A DNA stretch of 64,000 bases from Bolinopsis microptera. Taxonomy: Eukaryota > Ctenophora > Tentaculata > Lobata > Bolinopsidae. The DNA is taken from contig NC_087074.1 in the NCBI RefSeq assembly GCF_026151205.1, positions 7,791,726 through 7,855,725 of the forward strand. Direction: 5' to 3'. Made by a program: the position numbers and the translations under genes. Shown here in pieces: positions 33,052 through 45,206 of the stretch. Under the pieces are notes generated by a model. It worked only from the letters and a program-made list of their open reading frames with translations. It was not told the DNA's origin and did no database searches. Numbering within the stretch: the first letter of the stretch is position 1; each line of letters starts with the position of its first letter.

Positions 33052-36000
33052 ATGTTAAGAATGAAGAACCTCTCAATGACCTGGCAACTCCTCATTTACG
33101 GTCTTATTACAGTAATTGCTGAACCAGGTGAAACATCTTTCTCTTTAACGTTTTAAAAATGAAATACCAACAATTTCTGATCACAACCAATTTGAGTTAG
33201 TTGTTCTGTTATAGCTTTGAGCTGAAATCCTGTCGGGGAATTTTGTCATTTACAGACCAAACATTTGTGATCGTTAAAATCGTAATTTGACAACAACAAA
33301 AATTGCTAGCCTTTTGTCACGTCTGGTGCAGAATAGGAGGACTCTTTTGTGCCTGGGCACTCATAACTTAAAATGAGACAGCGTACGTTTAATATACCTA
33401 CTATAGTTATCAATTCTCAGATTACATGCCCGTAAAATGAGTAAATTCGTAGCTGCCCCATTTGTGCATTGTTATCGAAATCTTTGAACATGACCTCACG
33501 CGGCAGGTAGATCCTTTCAGTATTAGGTACTAATAGTAATACATAATTCATACTTGTACACAGCTCTCTAGTTGTATATTATTTAACCATTTACCAAATC
33601 TTAACACCCACTACCCAAAAAGAGTACAGGAACATCGCACAGTACGGTGTTGCTACACAGGAGAGTACCAGTTATGGTGGTCTTGCTAGCAGAGCAATAG
33701 ATGGCAACACAGATGGAATCTGGACCAGGTTAGGGTTGAAGAGTTTAAATTATCTGTTCCTATTGTTCTATAATATTTTCTGTAATATAATAATGGTATT
33801 GGTCGTAGTTTTTTAAATCAAGAGTATTGAGATAACCAACAGTTCTATTTTCATAAAAATTAAAAAGTATATAAATATACAACAAACCGTACGGTTTCAA
33901 ATTTGATTCTTTTCAACATCTAAAAAATCAATTTGTTTATATTTCAGTGGATCGTGTACAAGCAGTACACATTCCGTTCTCCTGAACGGAATGCCAGGGC
34001 CAAACTGGTGGAAACTAGAGTTTCCTACTGAGGTGCAGATAGATTGGATTAATATATGGAATAGACTGGATGTAACTTGGGGAGACTTTCAGTACCGCAT
34101 AGATAAAGTTAAGGTTACTAAAATAAACACAATTACAAATGATGAAGGGAAAACGAACGATAAGGAACAAAAATGCAAATGAATGAAAAATCTTGAACAG
34201 AAAAAGAAACAATAGTGCCCACAAGTCAAACAAACAATTCCACACAGTCCCACTCAGGGGTGTAGGAAGCGGGGGGGCAGGGGGGGGCCATCGCCCCCTC
34301 ATGAAATCTGGGCAAGGGGCCAAAAAGGGCCAACTTTTTAATTTAGGTTTCTAAACATTTTTGGGAAAAAAAATTTTTTCCCCGAAAATTTATTTAGTCA
34401 AAAATTTTCAAAGTTTTTCTGAAAACTACTTTTGTTTATGTTTCATGCTACCCTGATCATTATGAGCCAAAAATATTTTTTTTGGTTTTCGAAGTTCGAT
34501 GTATGATTTTGGACTCGAGGGTTCCCCTTTGTGATGCGATCTCGGAAGGCAGGCATCCCCTTCGCATTACGAGCTCAGAAGCGGGAGCTCTGCTTTCAGA
34601 GGTACGTATCGAGAATGACTCGGACCGAAAATTTTCTAAGTCAAAATTTTTCAAAGTTTTTCTGAAAACTACTTTTGTTCATGTTTCATGCTACCCTGAT
34701 CATTATGAGCCAAAAATATTTTTTTCGGTTTTCGAAGTTCGATATATGATTTTGGACTCGAGGGTTCCCCTTTGGCCTTTGTAATGCGATCTCGGAAGGC
34801 AGGCCTCCCCTTCGCAATACGAGCTCGGAAGCGGGAGCTCTGCTTTCAGAGGTACGTATCGAGAGTGACTCGGCCCGAAAATTTTCTAAGTCAAAATTTT
34901 TCAAAGTTTTTCTGGAAATTACTTTAGTTCATGTTTTATGCTACCTTGATCATTCTGAGCCGAAAATATATTTTTCTGTTTTCGGTTTTTTGAAGTCCGT
35001 GCCTACATTCGAAAGGTTGTGGATGCGATACTGATTGGTTTCATATACTAATTATAGAAAACGAGAATTTGGTCCGTAGATTTAAAGGAAAATGCGCAAT
35101 TTGACGCGGAGAACTGAAAAAAATGGCGATTTGTCGTGAGGCCAGAATCTGAAAAATCGCGATTTGTCGCGGCAAACGTGAAAAATCCTCGAAATTCAGG
35201 GTTTGGCGCGAAGCGCCAAAAAATTTAGGGTGTGGCGCGAAGCGCCAAAAAATATTTTGAATTTGGCCCCCCCCATGAAAAAAATCATTCCTACACCCCT
35301 GGTCCCACTACTAGTAGAATACCACCATCAAATTGCAGGTATACGTTGGCAATGTCACATGCGGAACAATAGACTACAATTGGGGTACCAATCCTTACCA
35401 TATCAACTGTGGTCCTTTAATAGCAAGAAACGTAACAATTGTAGGCGGCTCAAACAAGGACGGAATTTTAACTCTGTGTGAAGTGGAAGTGTATTCTAGC
35501 AATGGCCCAGGTAAAACCTTTCAGACACCTTGAAATTACTTTTCAACAACCAATGTTTGACTCTCCAGCTTGTAAAAGGTCACAGTTATTTCAAAAATTC
35601 GTAACTACCTTTTTTTACTTCTTGAAATCATAGTCCATGGCCAATGGAAATTTGACTAAAATTTACGTGTTATCAACCGTCCATAATATCATTTACAATA
35701 ATCAATAACTAATCAGTGTTTAAGAACATAGCAAAGTACGGGACAGCGACACAAAAGAGTACAAGTTATGGTGGTGTGGCTAGTAGAGCAATAGATGGCA
35801 ACAAAGATGGCATCTGGTCGAGGTAGCACCTTCCATGTTATCCTAATTGTTAGATGAATTAACCACTTTTTTAGCGGTACTGTTTAAATTATTGTTGCGA
35901 TTATAACACTAGATTATTATAACACTAGATCGTGATATTTAGTGACAAAAGAACATTCAGAAAATTAAAACAAAATCGAATCTCTAAATGCAAAAAGTTT

Positions 36001-39000
36001 ATTCATGACTAAATAGGAAGTCTGTACAGTGAGATTTTTTAAACAGCAAACCAGATAATATTATGATATCAACAATGGTCTCAATACAAGTTATTTCAGT
36101 GGGGGATGTACGCATAACAACGGTAAAGCAGGAGAAAATATCACATCTTGGTGGAAATTAGAGTTTTCTACAAGCGTACAAATAAACTGGATCGACATAT
36201 GGAACAGAATGGATTTTAGATATAACGTCCAATACAGAATTGATAAAGCGGAGGTAAACTTCTTAACATATACATTTCAGTGCTTTAATATCTACAAAGA
36301 GAGAAGTTGATCTAGGTAGAAAGAAGAATCAATGGCGCAAAATGTTAAAAATTTTGAGCCACTTGATTTAAAAATTCTAGGATGAATGTCGAATAAAACG
36401 AAAATCCCTCTTTTTGTTTACGACTTCTTGTTGAAAATTTAAATTGCGATTTGGGTAAAGCTTTGAAATGTTTTTAAATGTAGAATTAGATGTTCAAAGC
36501 CCTTTACGTTATATTATCTTCTTAATTCTCCTAGGTTTATCTCGAAGACGTTTTCTGTGGATCTGTAAAATTACTCTCGGGAACTAACCCCTATCGTATA
36601 GATTGTGGAAATATAACAGATACAAATATCACAATTTTCGGTGGACGAAATGATGCTGGTGTTTTGACTCTGTATTCCTTCAATCCACCAGGTAAAATGT
36701 GACCATTAATTGTAAATCTCCCGTTCACTTCTACCTCAAAGATCATATTATCACGAGTTCTCAAGTCAGTATATTATCTAACGATGCAATGGCCATTGCC
36801 GATTAAGAAATTTTAATATACCAGATACCTGTGTTGGAGCCGATGTGGTGAAGTTTATCCGGCAGAAGTATTAGAGGGATCTTCAGTCACTGCTCGATGT
36901 GACAATGCTTTTAGACTAGTCGGTGACTGGATATTACAATGCAAGACCAGTGTAAATGGACTTTTCTTGGACAGAAAACTTCCAAAATGTGTTCCTATAA
37001 AACCAGGTAATAACGCAGTTTAACCTTAAAATATCGTTTCGCTGTTACTAATATATTTTTATTCCTTCTATATCAGTAACCCAATGTCCAGTACTTTTTT
37101 CGTACATTGAATTGCTCTCTAGGGTCATGTTTTTATTGCTTATTAATCCACTAACTGAATAGCTAACTTCTATTTGTTTAACCCAGTCTAGACAATTATC
37201 CTCCTTTCTAAGCTATAGTTCTTAAAATTTCTGGTAATCAAAGTTATATATAATATTTTATTTTTGTCCGATAAATATCCCACTTCTCTCGTCTCTGGCC
37301 TCTGATCTTTATAAAGCAATGGCCAATATGTTAAATCAACTGAAACTTCGACAGGTAGTACAGTTTAGTAGTCATTAAATATGCACTCTTATCGGCATCA
37401 TGACTGTATAATCCTCTTTCAGGAGACTGTAAAATAAGTGCAGTTGGAGGTTATCTGAAGCCACTATGTCAAGACAACAGTAGAAGATGAATAAAATGTG
37501 CAAACTCTGATACCATTTATGATACCATAAAAACGTCAACAGAAGGAGACCTTTTCAGTAATATCTGTGAAAATGATCCTAAATTCTACCAAGCATGCAG
37601 TTCAAGTACTACAGGATTCAAGCTAAGTAGTAACAACCTGCTTTGCGGAAAATTTGTTTGTCAAAGTAGGAGTTTGAACGAGAGTATGATCTGCGACGTT
37701 AATGAAGGTCAAGCTTGTACCAATACAAGAATAAAAGACATTTGTACTAACGAACGGAAGCAGAAAATGTGTGATGGTATCTGTGATGTAGGGTTTTGTG
37801 AAGATGAATCGATATGCCAGGGCCTCACCTACGGGAAATACTGCAATTATGACTTCTATCATCATATTCTTGCTATCACTTTACACAACTTTATGAATGG
37901 GCAATATGGTTGTAAAATTTGGGGTCAATATGAAGATACATACACTGCAAGAAAATCATTTTTATACAACTACACTGGACCAACCTGCCAGCATAGCATA
38001 ACTGGGGTTACAGTTCCAATTTTCAACTGTACACGCTGTGCAGCCCTTGAATACAATCCATCAGTAGTAGCTGACCCAGAATTTTGGTGGATAAACTCAA
38101 CAAAGATTGCATATTGTACTGACATGATGGATCAAACCAACTGCACAGATCCTGAGAGAGTAGCAATTTCTTGCATGGTCAATGGTTATCCAACAAATGT
38201 CTCCAAGTATGCAATCTGCCATGGGAGACAAGAAGTTAGAATTTGTGACGATGGAATAGAAAACAACTGTCTGAATCTGTCACCCTCTTGCTATGTGCAC
38301 AAACATAAAATCTGTGATAAAAAACAAGATTGTGCAGACAACAGTGATGAGTTAAACTCGAATTGTCTTCAAATGACGGATGCAAACTGTACAAGAGTGT
38401 TGGGAGGGACAAACCTTCCTTTACCTCTGTCTTGGTTGGGTGATGGTACAACAGATTGTATCTCCATGGAGGATGAACAGCCAATCTGGCCAACATGTGG
38501 GGTTGGTGAATCAAGGAGATTTGTCAGAAACAATAAATCTTGCTCTGATGATCTTCTCTGTTTTAACAGTGAAGTAAAATTTGTGCCTCTTCAGCAGCTT
38601 TGTGACTTAATAGATACCTGTGGCAATGAAAACGAAATCTGCAAGCAATCTAGAGGGTCTTCTGATTTGTCTGTGAAAATGATCGATGGGCAAAATGTCA
38701 ACAAAAAGTATTTTCCTCAATGTATGAAAGGGTTAGAGAACTTACAAGACTTAAGCATGCACTGCACTGCAAAACGATTCAAGCACTCACAAACTAACAC
38801 ATTTGGAGTTGAAAATACCAAGACGATAATCATGCCGAGTCAGACCTTTAATTGTGAGTATGTATTCGGAGAGGTTTATTTACTGTCAAGCTGTTCAGGA
38901 TACTGTATGGCATCTGAATGCCCTTTAAAAAGACCAATTAGATACGACTCTTGTAGCGGCCAGTATCCCAACAGAATTTACACAGTGGCTAACATGGAAT

Positions 39001-40529
39001 ACCTGACATTTGTGACTTCCAAAGAAGATGCATATCAGAATGACTATTTTGTGTGTAGGAACACTAGGTGCGTTGATTACAAAAAGGTTTGTGACCTTGT
39101 TGATGATTGTGGGGATGGATCTGATGAAGAAGAGTGCACTAATCAACTTCAATGCAATTCCTCTGGCATAAGAATTCCTAAATGGTTTAAATGTGATGGT
39201 AAAATTAACTGCCAAGATCTATCAGACGAATGCAATGATGATTGTGGCAAGCAAATTATACAGGGCCTGCCACTTAAGATGTCATCATGGATAATTGGTG
39301 TCTTAGCAGTGACACTGAACGGCTTCACCACATTTAAATCACTGAAATCTATAAAATGTGCCAATACAAGCATTGGTCTATTGAACAAAATGTTCATTAC
39401 AATGATAAGTTTGGGTGACTTTCTGGTTGGTGGATACTTGTTGTCCATTTCTATAATGGATATCCTATATGGCTCAATATATTGCTTAAAACAAACAGAA
39501 TGGTTAAGCAGCAAACACTGTTCTGCTCTTGGAGTATTGAGTACCTTGGGATCGCAACTATCCCTATTTGCAATGACGTTTCTGAGCTCCACGAGGTTGT
39601 TTGGTGTAAAAAACGCAATGAGAATAAGATATGGTATTTCCATAAAATCTTACACGAAAGTCGTTATCTTGGCATTGTTCATAGTCTTGTTATCTGTTAG
39701 CATTGCCATTCTCCCTATACTACCACAATTCGAGGACTTCTTTGTCAATGGAATGAATTATGAAAATAATCCAATGTTTGTGGGCTTTCCAGATAAAAAT
39801 ATTCACTTGCAAGTTGCTCAAGCATACTATGGCAGAATGAAGAGTGATCAAGCATCTATAAGCTGGGTGACTACTTTGGCATTGGTTGATGGAATGTTTT
39901 CAAAGGCATATGGTGGTTTAAAACGAAGAAAGATCGACTTCTATGGCAATGATGGCGTATGTCTGTTTAAATTCTTTGTGACTGACAATGATCCACAGAG
40001 AGTATTTTCATGGACTGTCCTCGGGGTAAACTGCTTCTGTTTCATTATTATCAGCTTGTCATATTTGTTCATCAATTTTGCATCCATGAAATCGAGAAAG
40101 TCAGTCGGAAACAACAACAGGCAAATCAGTGGACAAAATCATAGAATGCAAAGAAAGATCTCAATCATCATTGCGACTGACTTTTGTTGTTGGGTCCCGT
40201 TTGTTATGATCAGTTGTCTTCACTCTGCATCCATTCTTGATGGAACTCCCTGGTTTGCTCTATTCTCTGTAGTCATTCTACCTATAAACAATGTTATAAA
40301 CCCGTTACTATATGATAATGTGATAACTCACAGATTGGAGAGATTTAAGACATATGTATCAACACGAACGGCAGTTTTGACAAGGTATAGTGCAAATATT
40401 CTTTCGATATCAGGAAATGATAGCCATCACAAGGAATCTATAAGGAAAGACTTGCCCCTTTATTCTCTGACTAGTAAAGTAGCTGACTGTAAGGCACGTA
40501 TAGATATACGTCGCCCAACAGCCGTTTAA
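33052..40529 (+). CDS. F-type lectin / Sushi / LDLa / LGR-like 7TM receptor, with two lesions
   Basis: Exons: 33052-33127 (signal peptide), 33623-33728, 33948-34113, 35339-35510 (lectin module 1), 35717-35822, 36100-36253, 36535-36691 (module 2), 36825-37006 (Sushi), 37423-40529. Lectin modules show SYGGLASRAIDGN, NWWKLEF, IWNRLD, YRIDK and GILTLCEVEVYS. The last exon has a Cys-rich part, about four LDLa repeats (best: RCVDYKKVC..DDCGDGSDEEEC), and from about 39280 a 7TM domain with LGR/relaxin-receptor marks: KISIIIATDFCCWVPF in TM6, NNVINPLLYD in TM7, and a long ECL2. Two lesions: the Sushi exon is 182 bases where a multiple of three is needed (shift near 36843), and TGA lies in frame at 37488-37490. 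Skipping the Sushi exon keeps phase, and an AG at 37541-37542 would bypass the TGA in the right phase. So this is a recent pseudogene, a sequence error, or a gene with unusual splicing. Module 2 lacks the CEVEV stretch. Confidence 0.8.
34255..35301. mobile_element. hAT-type MITE in the lectin-receptor intron
   Basis: Inverted ends CAGGGGTGTAGGAA / TTCCTACACCCCTG (one internal difference allowed) are flanked by an exact 8-bp target duplication GTCCCACT (34247-34254, 35302-35309). Length 1,047 bp. The interior is a tandem repeat of about 246 bp, 2.5 copies, each with AAAATTTTCTAAGTC and GGACTCGAGGGTTCCCC. The right part has three CGCGAAGCGCCAAAAAA-like units. No transposase. Confidence 0.92.
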
Positions 40530-41232
40530 TCGGCTTTATTTTTAATGTAACATTTATGACTCATAAATACTTAAATATTTTATAAATTGTAATGACTTTC
40601 TATTGCATATTTGATACAAAGAAACTCAAAACTTAGGTTTCTGGTGTAAGTAAATATTTACCTAGCTTGCTAGTTTATAGCTTTTTTCTCCTGTGCAAGA
40701 AGCTCGAAAAAAATAAATATGTAAACTTATTATTTATTAATTGTAAGTATTAAATAATACTGGATGACTTAACTAGGCCGGCCTTACTCTAACCAGAGCC
40801 CTTTCACTTGCAGTAGCGCGCGACCGCCGAACGGCCGCACCGAAGTCTATTTTACTTGTGAAACAAGCGCGCCACACAATACGCGTAGACTCATGGCGAA
40901 CTTAATGTCGAATTTACATAAATTCTACCTAGGACTTGAATAAATTCAAGAAGTTTTAGTTAAACTATCAAGAATACGTATCAAACTTGTTATAAATTTG
41001 TATCATGTATTTATGTTGTTTTTGTTGTTTGTAGTGCGAATGTTCGATGCACTACTGCCATTGGATTGCGCAGCGCATTTAATAATCAATAATGCTTCTC
41101 GCAAACGTTAAATTCTAAATTGTTACTCATGGGCGGCGCTCAGCCTGTTATTCTGTCGAATCTCTATTGAACGTTATAGTCTTGTTATGTGAAACAAGCG
41201 AATTAAGTCACGCAAGCGTTTACCTTAGGACC
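40530..41232. other. Receptor 3' flank and repeat debris
   Basis: ATTAAATAATA/AAATAAATA-type signals follow the receptor stop. At 41130-41165 lies an inverted partial copy of the GGCTGAGCGCGGCCC repeat arm. No gene. Confidence 0.6.
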
Positions 41233-42265
41233 CCTGAGGACCCCAGGCTATTGTGTTCATTAACATAATGATTAGGCGGAATGACAGGCTGAGCGCGGCC
41301 CAGTAAGCGAGCGTGTATAAAGTTGTATCACGTGGTGACCTCCACTGTTGCTTCACTATAGTGTAGAGTTTCTACGATACAGGGGGAGCCGCGCACTCGT
41401 GCGCGGCGGGTCATACAACGTATGACAACGCATATACACATGGCTATGTGAAGGTTATTTTTAAAACTTTGAGTTTTTGAAGGGTTTAGTTTTTCTTTTT
41501 CTATAGGGTCATTTTGACATTATGTGTATACTGTTTGAAACATTTTGTTATAAAAAATTAATTTAAAGTTGGTACGTATGATCTGAAATAGTACATAATA
41601 ATTAATAATTTTAAAGTTTGTTATTTTGCACTTTAAATGTCACACGATCATGGATCACATAAAAATTTTGGATGACTTCGCTGCTTCGACGCGCCGCGCA
41701 AACTGGCATTCTTGCTTCGCATCGAAGCAAGTCGTCGATCGTTGCTCTGCTTCGCAGAGCAACGATCTCGACGGATTGACATCGTCGAGGGCATATCATA
41801 GCTACATTAGAGCATAGCTACATAAATCAATAATTCCGAAAATCAATATCCGCTGCATTTATTTTCAGTTAGTTTTTTATTTTATAAAACATCAAATGGA
41901 ACAAAAATGCGGTCACCTAAATTAAATTGCTTGTGAGTTCACAAGCAATTTGAACACTGTGCTCTCTGCATTTTGACGATTGCTTAAGGATCCTGGGCTT
42001 AAATTGAAACACCAATTGAAACAACGATTGAAACACCGATTGAGAAAATGGCGAAATGTTCACAGGCCGAGCGCTGCCCAGTAATTGTACTGGCAATATA
42101 TTTTATTTGGCTCCATTAATGACTCAATCTTCGGCGAGAACCAATTAGATCAATTAGATTTTTAAGAATTAAATCTTTGTTTTTAACTAAGAACTTACTG
42201 GGCCGCGCTCAGCCTGTCATTCCGCCTAATTATGTTAATGAACATAATAGCCTGGGGTCCTCAGG
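41233..42265. mobile_element. 1.03-kb hairpin-rich element with 75-bp inverted ends
   Basis: 41233-41307 and 42194-42265 are inverted repeats: CCTGAGGACCCCAGGCTATT inwards, through TTCATTAACATAAT, GGCGGAATGACAGGCTGAGC, to GCGGCCCAGTAAG. Between them are at least four perfect hairpins: 41388-41407, 41410-41426, 41711-41731, 41737-41767, plus 41924-41951. It has no coding frame. Solo or decayed arms occur at 4849, 8079, 11617, 41130 and 42060, so the family is abundant. I cannot see a convincing target duplication. Confidence 0.88.
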
Positions 42266-42642
42266 TAACTAAGAACCTATACTGTTTTAAATAACATGCT
42301 GTGAGTTTATTCACACTTCATATAGATGAACTGACGGTTACCCTTACAAGAAACTAAATCTTTTTGTAGGACATTCTCATTTAACACCCAATTTCTAATT
42401 TTACTGCATATGGTCTATAATATAGCAAGTGATGCAATATGGCTAAAGCTAGTTCTGGTGGTAAATTCTGTACCCGGTTTTAGGTATACAAATACTCACT
42501 TAAGATGCATTGTGGGCACTGGGCATCATAAGAAGCCTGGGCCAGTCCCCAGACTACTTATGACATTTTGGTAAGCAGATCATATGAATGGTATTTTGTA
42601 TGCAATTAGTTTATTGCACCAAGGGCCTGATGTTAGTAATAG
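42266..42642. other. Gene-free stretch
   Basis: About 380 bp between two repeat elements; I see nothing in it. Confidence 0.5.
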
Positions 42643-45206
42643 TGGGGGGTGTCACGTCCGTCTATGTCCGCTTGTCTCATAGAATCCAAAAAGGACAAGA
42701 CATAGGCGGACATAGGCGGACATAGACGGACATAGGCGGACATAGGCCCCACATCCAGAAACACGCCATCTTGCAAGGCAGCCTTGGAGGAAATTTTTTT
42801 TTGGGAGGAAAAACGGGAGAAAAAGAGGAAATTTTTGAGAAGTTACTCCTAAATTTCGAAATATTTTTTTGGAATAAAGACAAATTAATTGAGGAAATTT
42901 TTGAAGAAAATGTTTCGATTGTATAAAAATCAAAGAGGAACATCCCGTCAGTTTTGGAACACAGTGAAATATTCTGATTGGAGAATGCAGATTGCTGTTG
43001 TGAAGTTACCAAATTTACGTGAGTACTTGATTCTTTTCAATCCCAGTTTATTGCTGTCCTACAAATTTCTTTAATGCCAAATGCCGTCTAAAACACCCTA
43101 TTTTGCAAAAAAATTCCGGGGGCTGCGCCCCCTAGCCCCTGCCAATGGGCTCCGCCCCTGGACCCCGCTGGGGGCTGCGCCCCCAGACCCCTGCCATAGC
43201 TTGCTCGCTTCGCTCGCTGCGCAGCTGGATTGGACACGTCGACTCGCTTCGCTCGCCGACAGCCCCCCCCCCCAACTTGCGAGCGAAGCAAGCTGGCCAC
43301 AGAATTTAGAAAAAAACGCATCTGGGAGGAAATATAAAACTTTTTGGATGTGGGACATAGGCGGACATAGACGGACATAGGCGGACATAGGCAGACATTA
43401 ATGGACACCTAAATTGCTAAATAAAATTTTCAATTTTTGCTGTTATAGGGGGATCATGTTTTTTGTCCGTTCGGTAGTACCCTATATTTTCAAAACAGAC
43501 AAAAAATAGAGCGGACAAAAACGGACAAAAACGGACAAAAACGGACAAAAATGGAAATAACATGTAGATGCTTCCTCCTCCTACTCTTCCTCCTCCTCCC
43601 CCTGGGTCTTCCTGATCTTCCTCAGTCCTCTTCCTCCTCCCCTCCTCAGTCCTCCTCCTACTCCTCCTCCTCGTCCTCAGTCCTCCTCATCAGTCCTCAA
43701 CAGTCCTCCTCCTCCCCAGTCCTCCTCCTCCTGAGTCCTCCTCCTGGGTCCTCCTCCCCAGTCCTCCTCCTCCTCTTCATCCTCCTCCTCTTCCTCCTCA
43801 TTCCTCAGTCCTCCTCAGTCCTCCTCAGTCCTCCTCCTCATCCTTCTCCTCAGTCCTCCATCCTCCTCCTCAGTCCTCCCCCAGTCCCCCTCATCCTCCT
43901 CCTATTCAGTCCTCCTCCTCCTCCTCCTCCTTCTCAGTCCTCCTCAGTCCTCCTCCTCCTCCTCTTCCCTCTCAGTCATCCTCCTCAGCCATCCTCCTCA
44001 GTCCTCCTCAGGCCTCCTCAGTCCTCCTCCTCCTGGGTCCTCCTCCTCTTCATCCTCCTCCTCTTCCTCCTCGGTCCTCAGTCCTCCTCCTCCTGGGTCC
44101 TCCTCCTCATCCTTCTCATCAGTCCTCCTCCTCCCCAGTCCTCTCCCAGTCCCCCTCCTTCTCCTCCTCCTATTCAGTCCTCCTCCTCCTCCTCCTCCTC
44201 AGTTCTCCTCAGTCCTCCTTCTCATTTCTCCTAAGTCCTCCTCCTGAGTCCTCCTCCTGAGTCCTCCTCCTCTTCCTTCTGAGTCCTCCTCCTGAGTCCT
44301 CCTCCTCCTCCCTCTCAGTCATCCTCCTCAGTCATCCTCCTCAGCCATCCTCCTCAGCCATCCTCCTCAGCCATCCTCCTCAGTACTCCTCAGTCATCCT
44401 CCTTCTCAGTCATCGTCAGTCCTCCTCCTCAGTCCTCCTCATCCCTCCTCCTACTCTTCCTCCTCGTCCTCAGTCCTCCTTATCAGTCCTCAACAGTTCT
44501 CCTCCTCCCCAGTCCTCCTCCTCCTCCTGGGGCCTTTTCCTGGGTCCTCCTCCTGGGTCCTCCTCCTCCTGGGTCCTCCTTCTCCTCCTCAGTCCTTCTC
44601 CTCCTCCTCAGTCCTCTTCCTCCTCTTCCTCCCCCTCCTCCCTCTCAGTCATCCTCCTCAGCCATCCTCCTCAGCCATCCTCCTCAGTCCTCCTCCTTCT
44701 CAGTCCTCCTCCTGAGTCCTCCTCCTCCTCAGTCATCCTCCTCAGTTCTCCTCCTCCTCCTCGTAGGTCCTCCTTCTGGGTCCTCCTCCTCCTCCTGGAT
44801 CTTCCTGATCCTTCTCCTCTCTCTCAGTCATCCTCCTCAGTCATCCTCCTCAGTCATCCTCCTCAGTCATCCTCCTCAGCCATCCTCCTCAGCCATCCTT
44901 CTCAGCCATCCTCCTCAGTACTCTTCAGTACTCTTCAGTCCTCAAAATGTTTGTCCGCTAATGTCCACCAATGTCCGCTAATGTCCACCAATGTCCATCC
45001 AAGTCCACCAATGTCTGTCCGGGTCTGCCAATGTCCGTCCGAGTCCGCCAATGTCCGTCCGAGTCCGCCAATGTCCGTCCGAGTCCGCAAATGTCCGTCC
45101 ATGTCCGCAAATGTCCCAAAAAACACGTCCGTTGTCTCATAGAATCCAAAAAGGACAGGACATAGGCGGACATAGACGGACATGACACCCCCCCCCCCCC
45201 CCCCCC
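42643..45206. mobile_element. 2.6-kb block bounded by inverted GGGGTGTCA / TGACACCCC ends
   Basis: The left end reads TGGGGGGTGTCACGTCCGTC and the right end is its near reverse complement followed by a long C tract. Just inside each end is TCTCATAGAATCCAAAAAGG in direct orientation. Arrays of a 10-bp unit GGCGGACATA (or its complement TATGTCCGCC) occur at 42655-42745, 43345-43400 and 45160-45185, and TGTCCGTCCGAGTCCGCCAA repeats at 45030-45110. A GC-rich part with GGGGGCTGCGCCCCC (43110-43280) and a 1.4-kb polypyrimidine tract fill the middle. No gene. Unity as one element is inference. Confidence 0.6.
43551..44945. repeat. Polypyrimidine array of CCTCCT and CAGTCCTCCT units
   Basis: About 1.4 kb of irregular CCTCCTCAGT, CCTCCTGGGT and CATCCTCCTCAG units on the + strand, nearly free of purine runs. 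Mirror-repeat stretches could form triplex (H-DNA). The 227-codon Ser/Pro/Leu frame inside it is an artefact of composition. Confidence 0.95.

Noticed and set aside
37488..37490. TGA as a selenocysteine codon
   Set aside because: The position is not in a redox motif, the protein family has no selenoprotein precedent known to me, and I see no SECIS-like support; lesion or splice bypass is simpler.
39149..39643. 164-codon minus-strand ORF
   Set aside because: Shadow of the 7TM region of the lectin receptor.
43551..44234. 227-codon Ser/Pro/Leu protein
   Set aside because: Pure product of the CCTCCT polypyrimidine array, with no domain or splice context.
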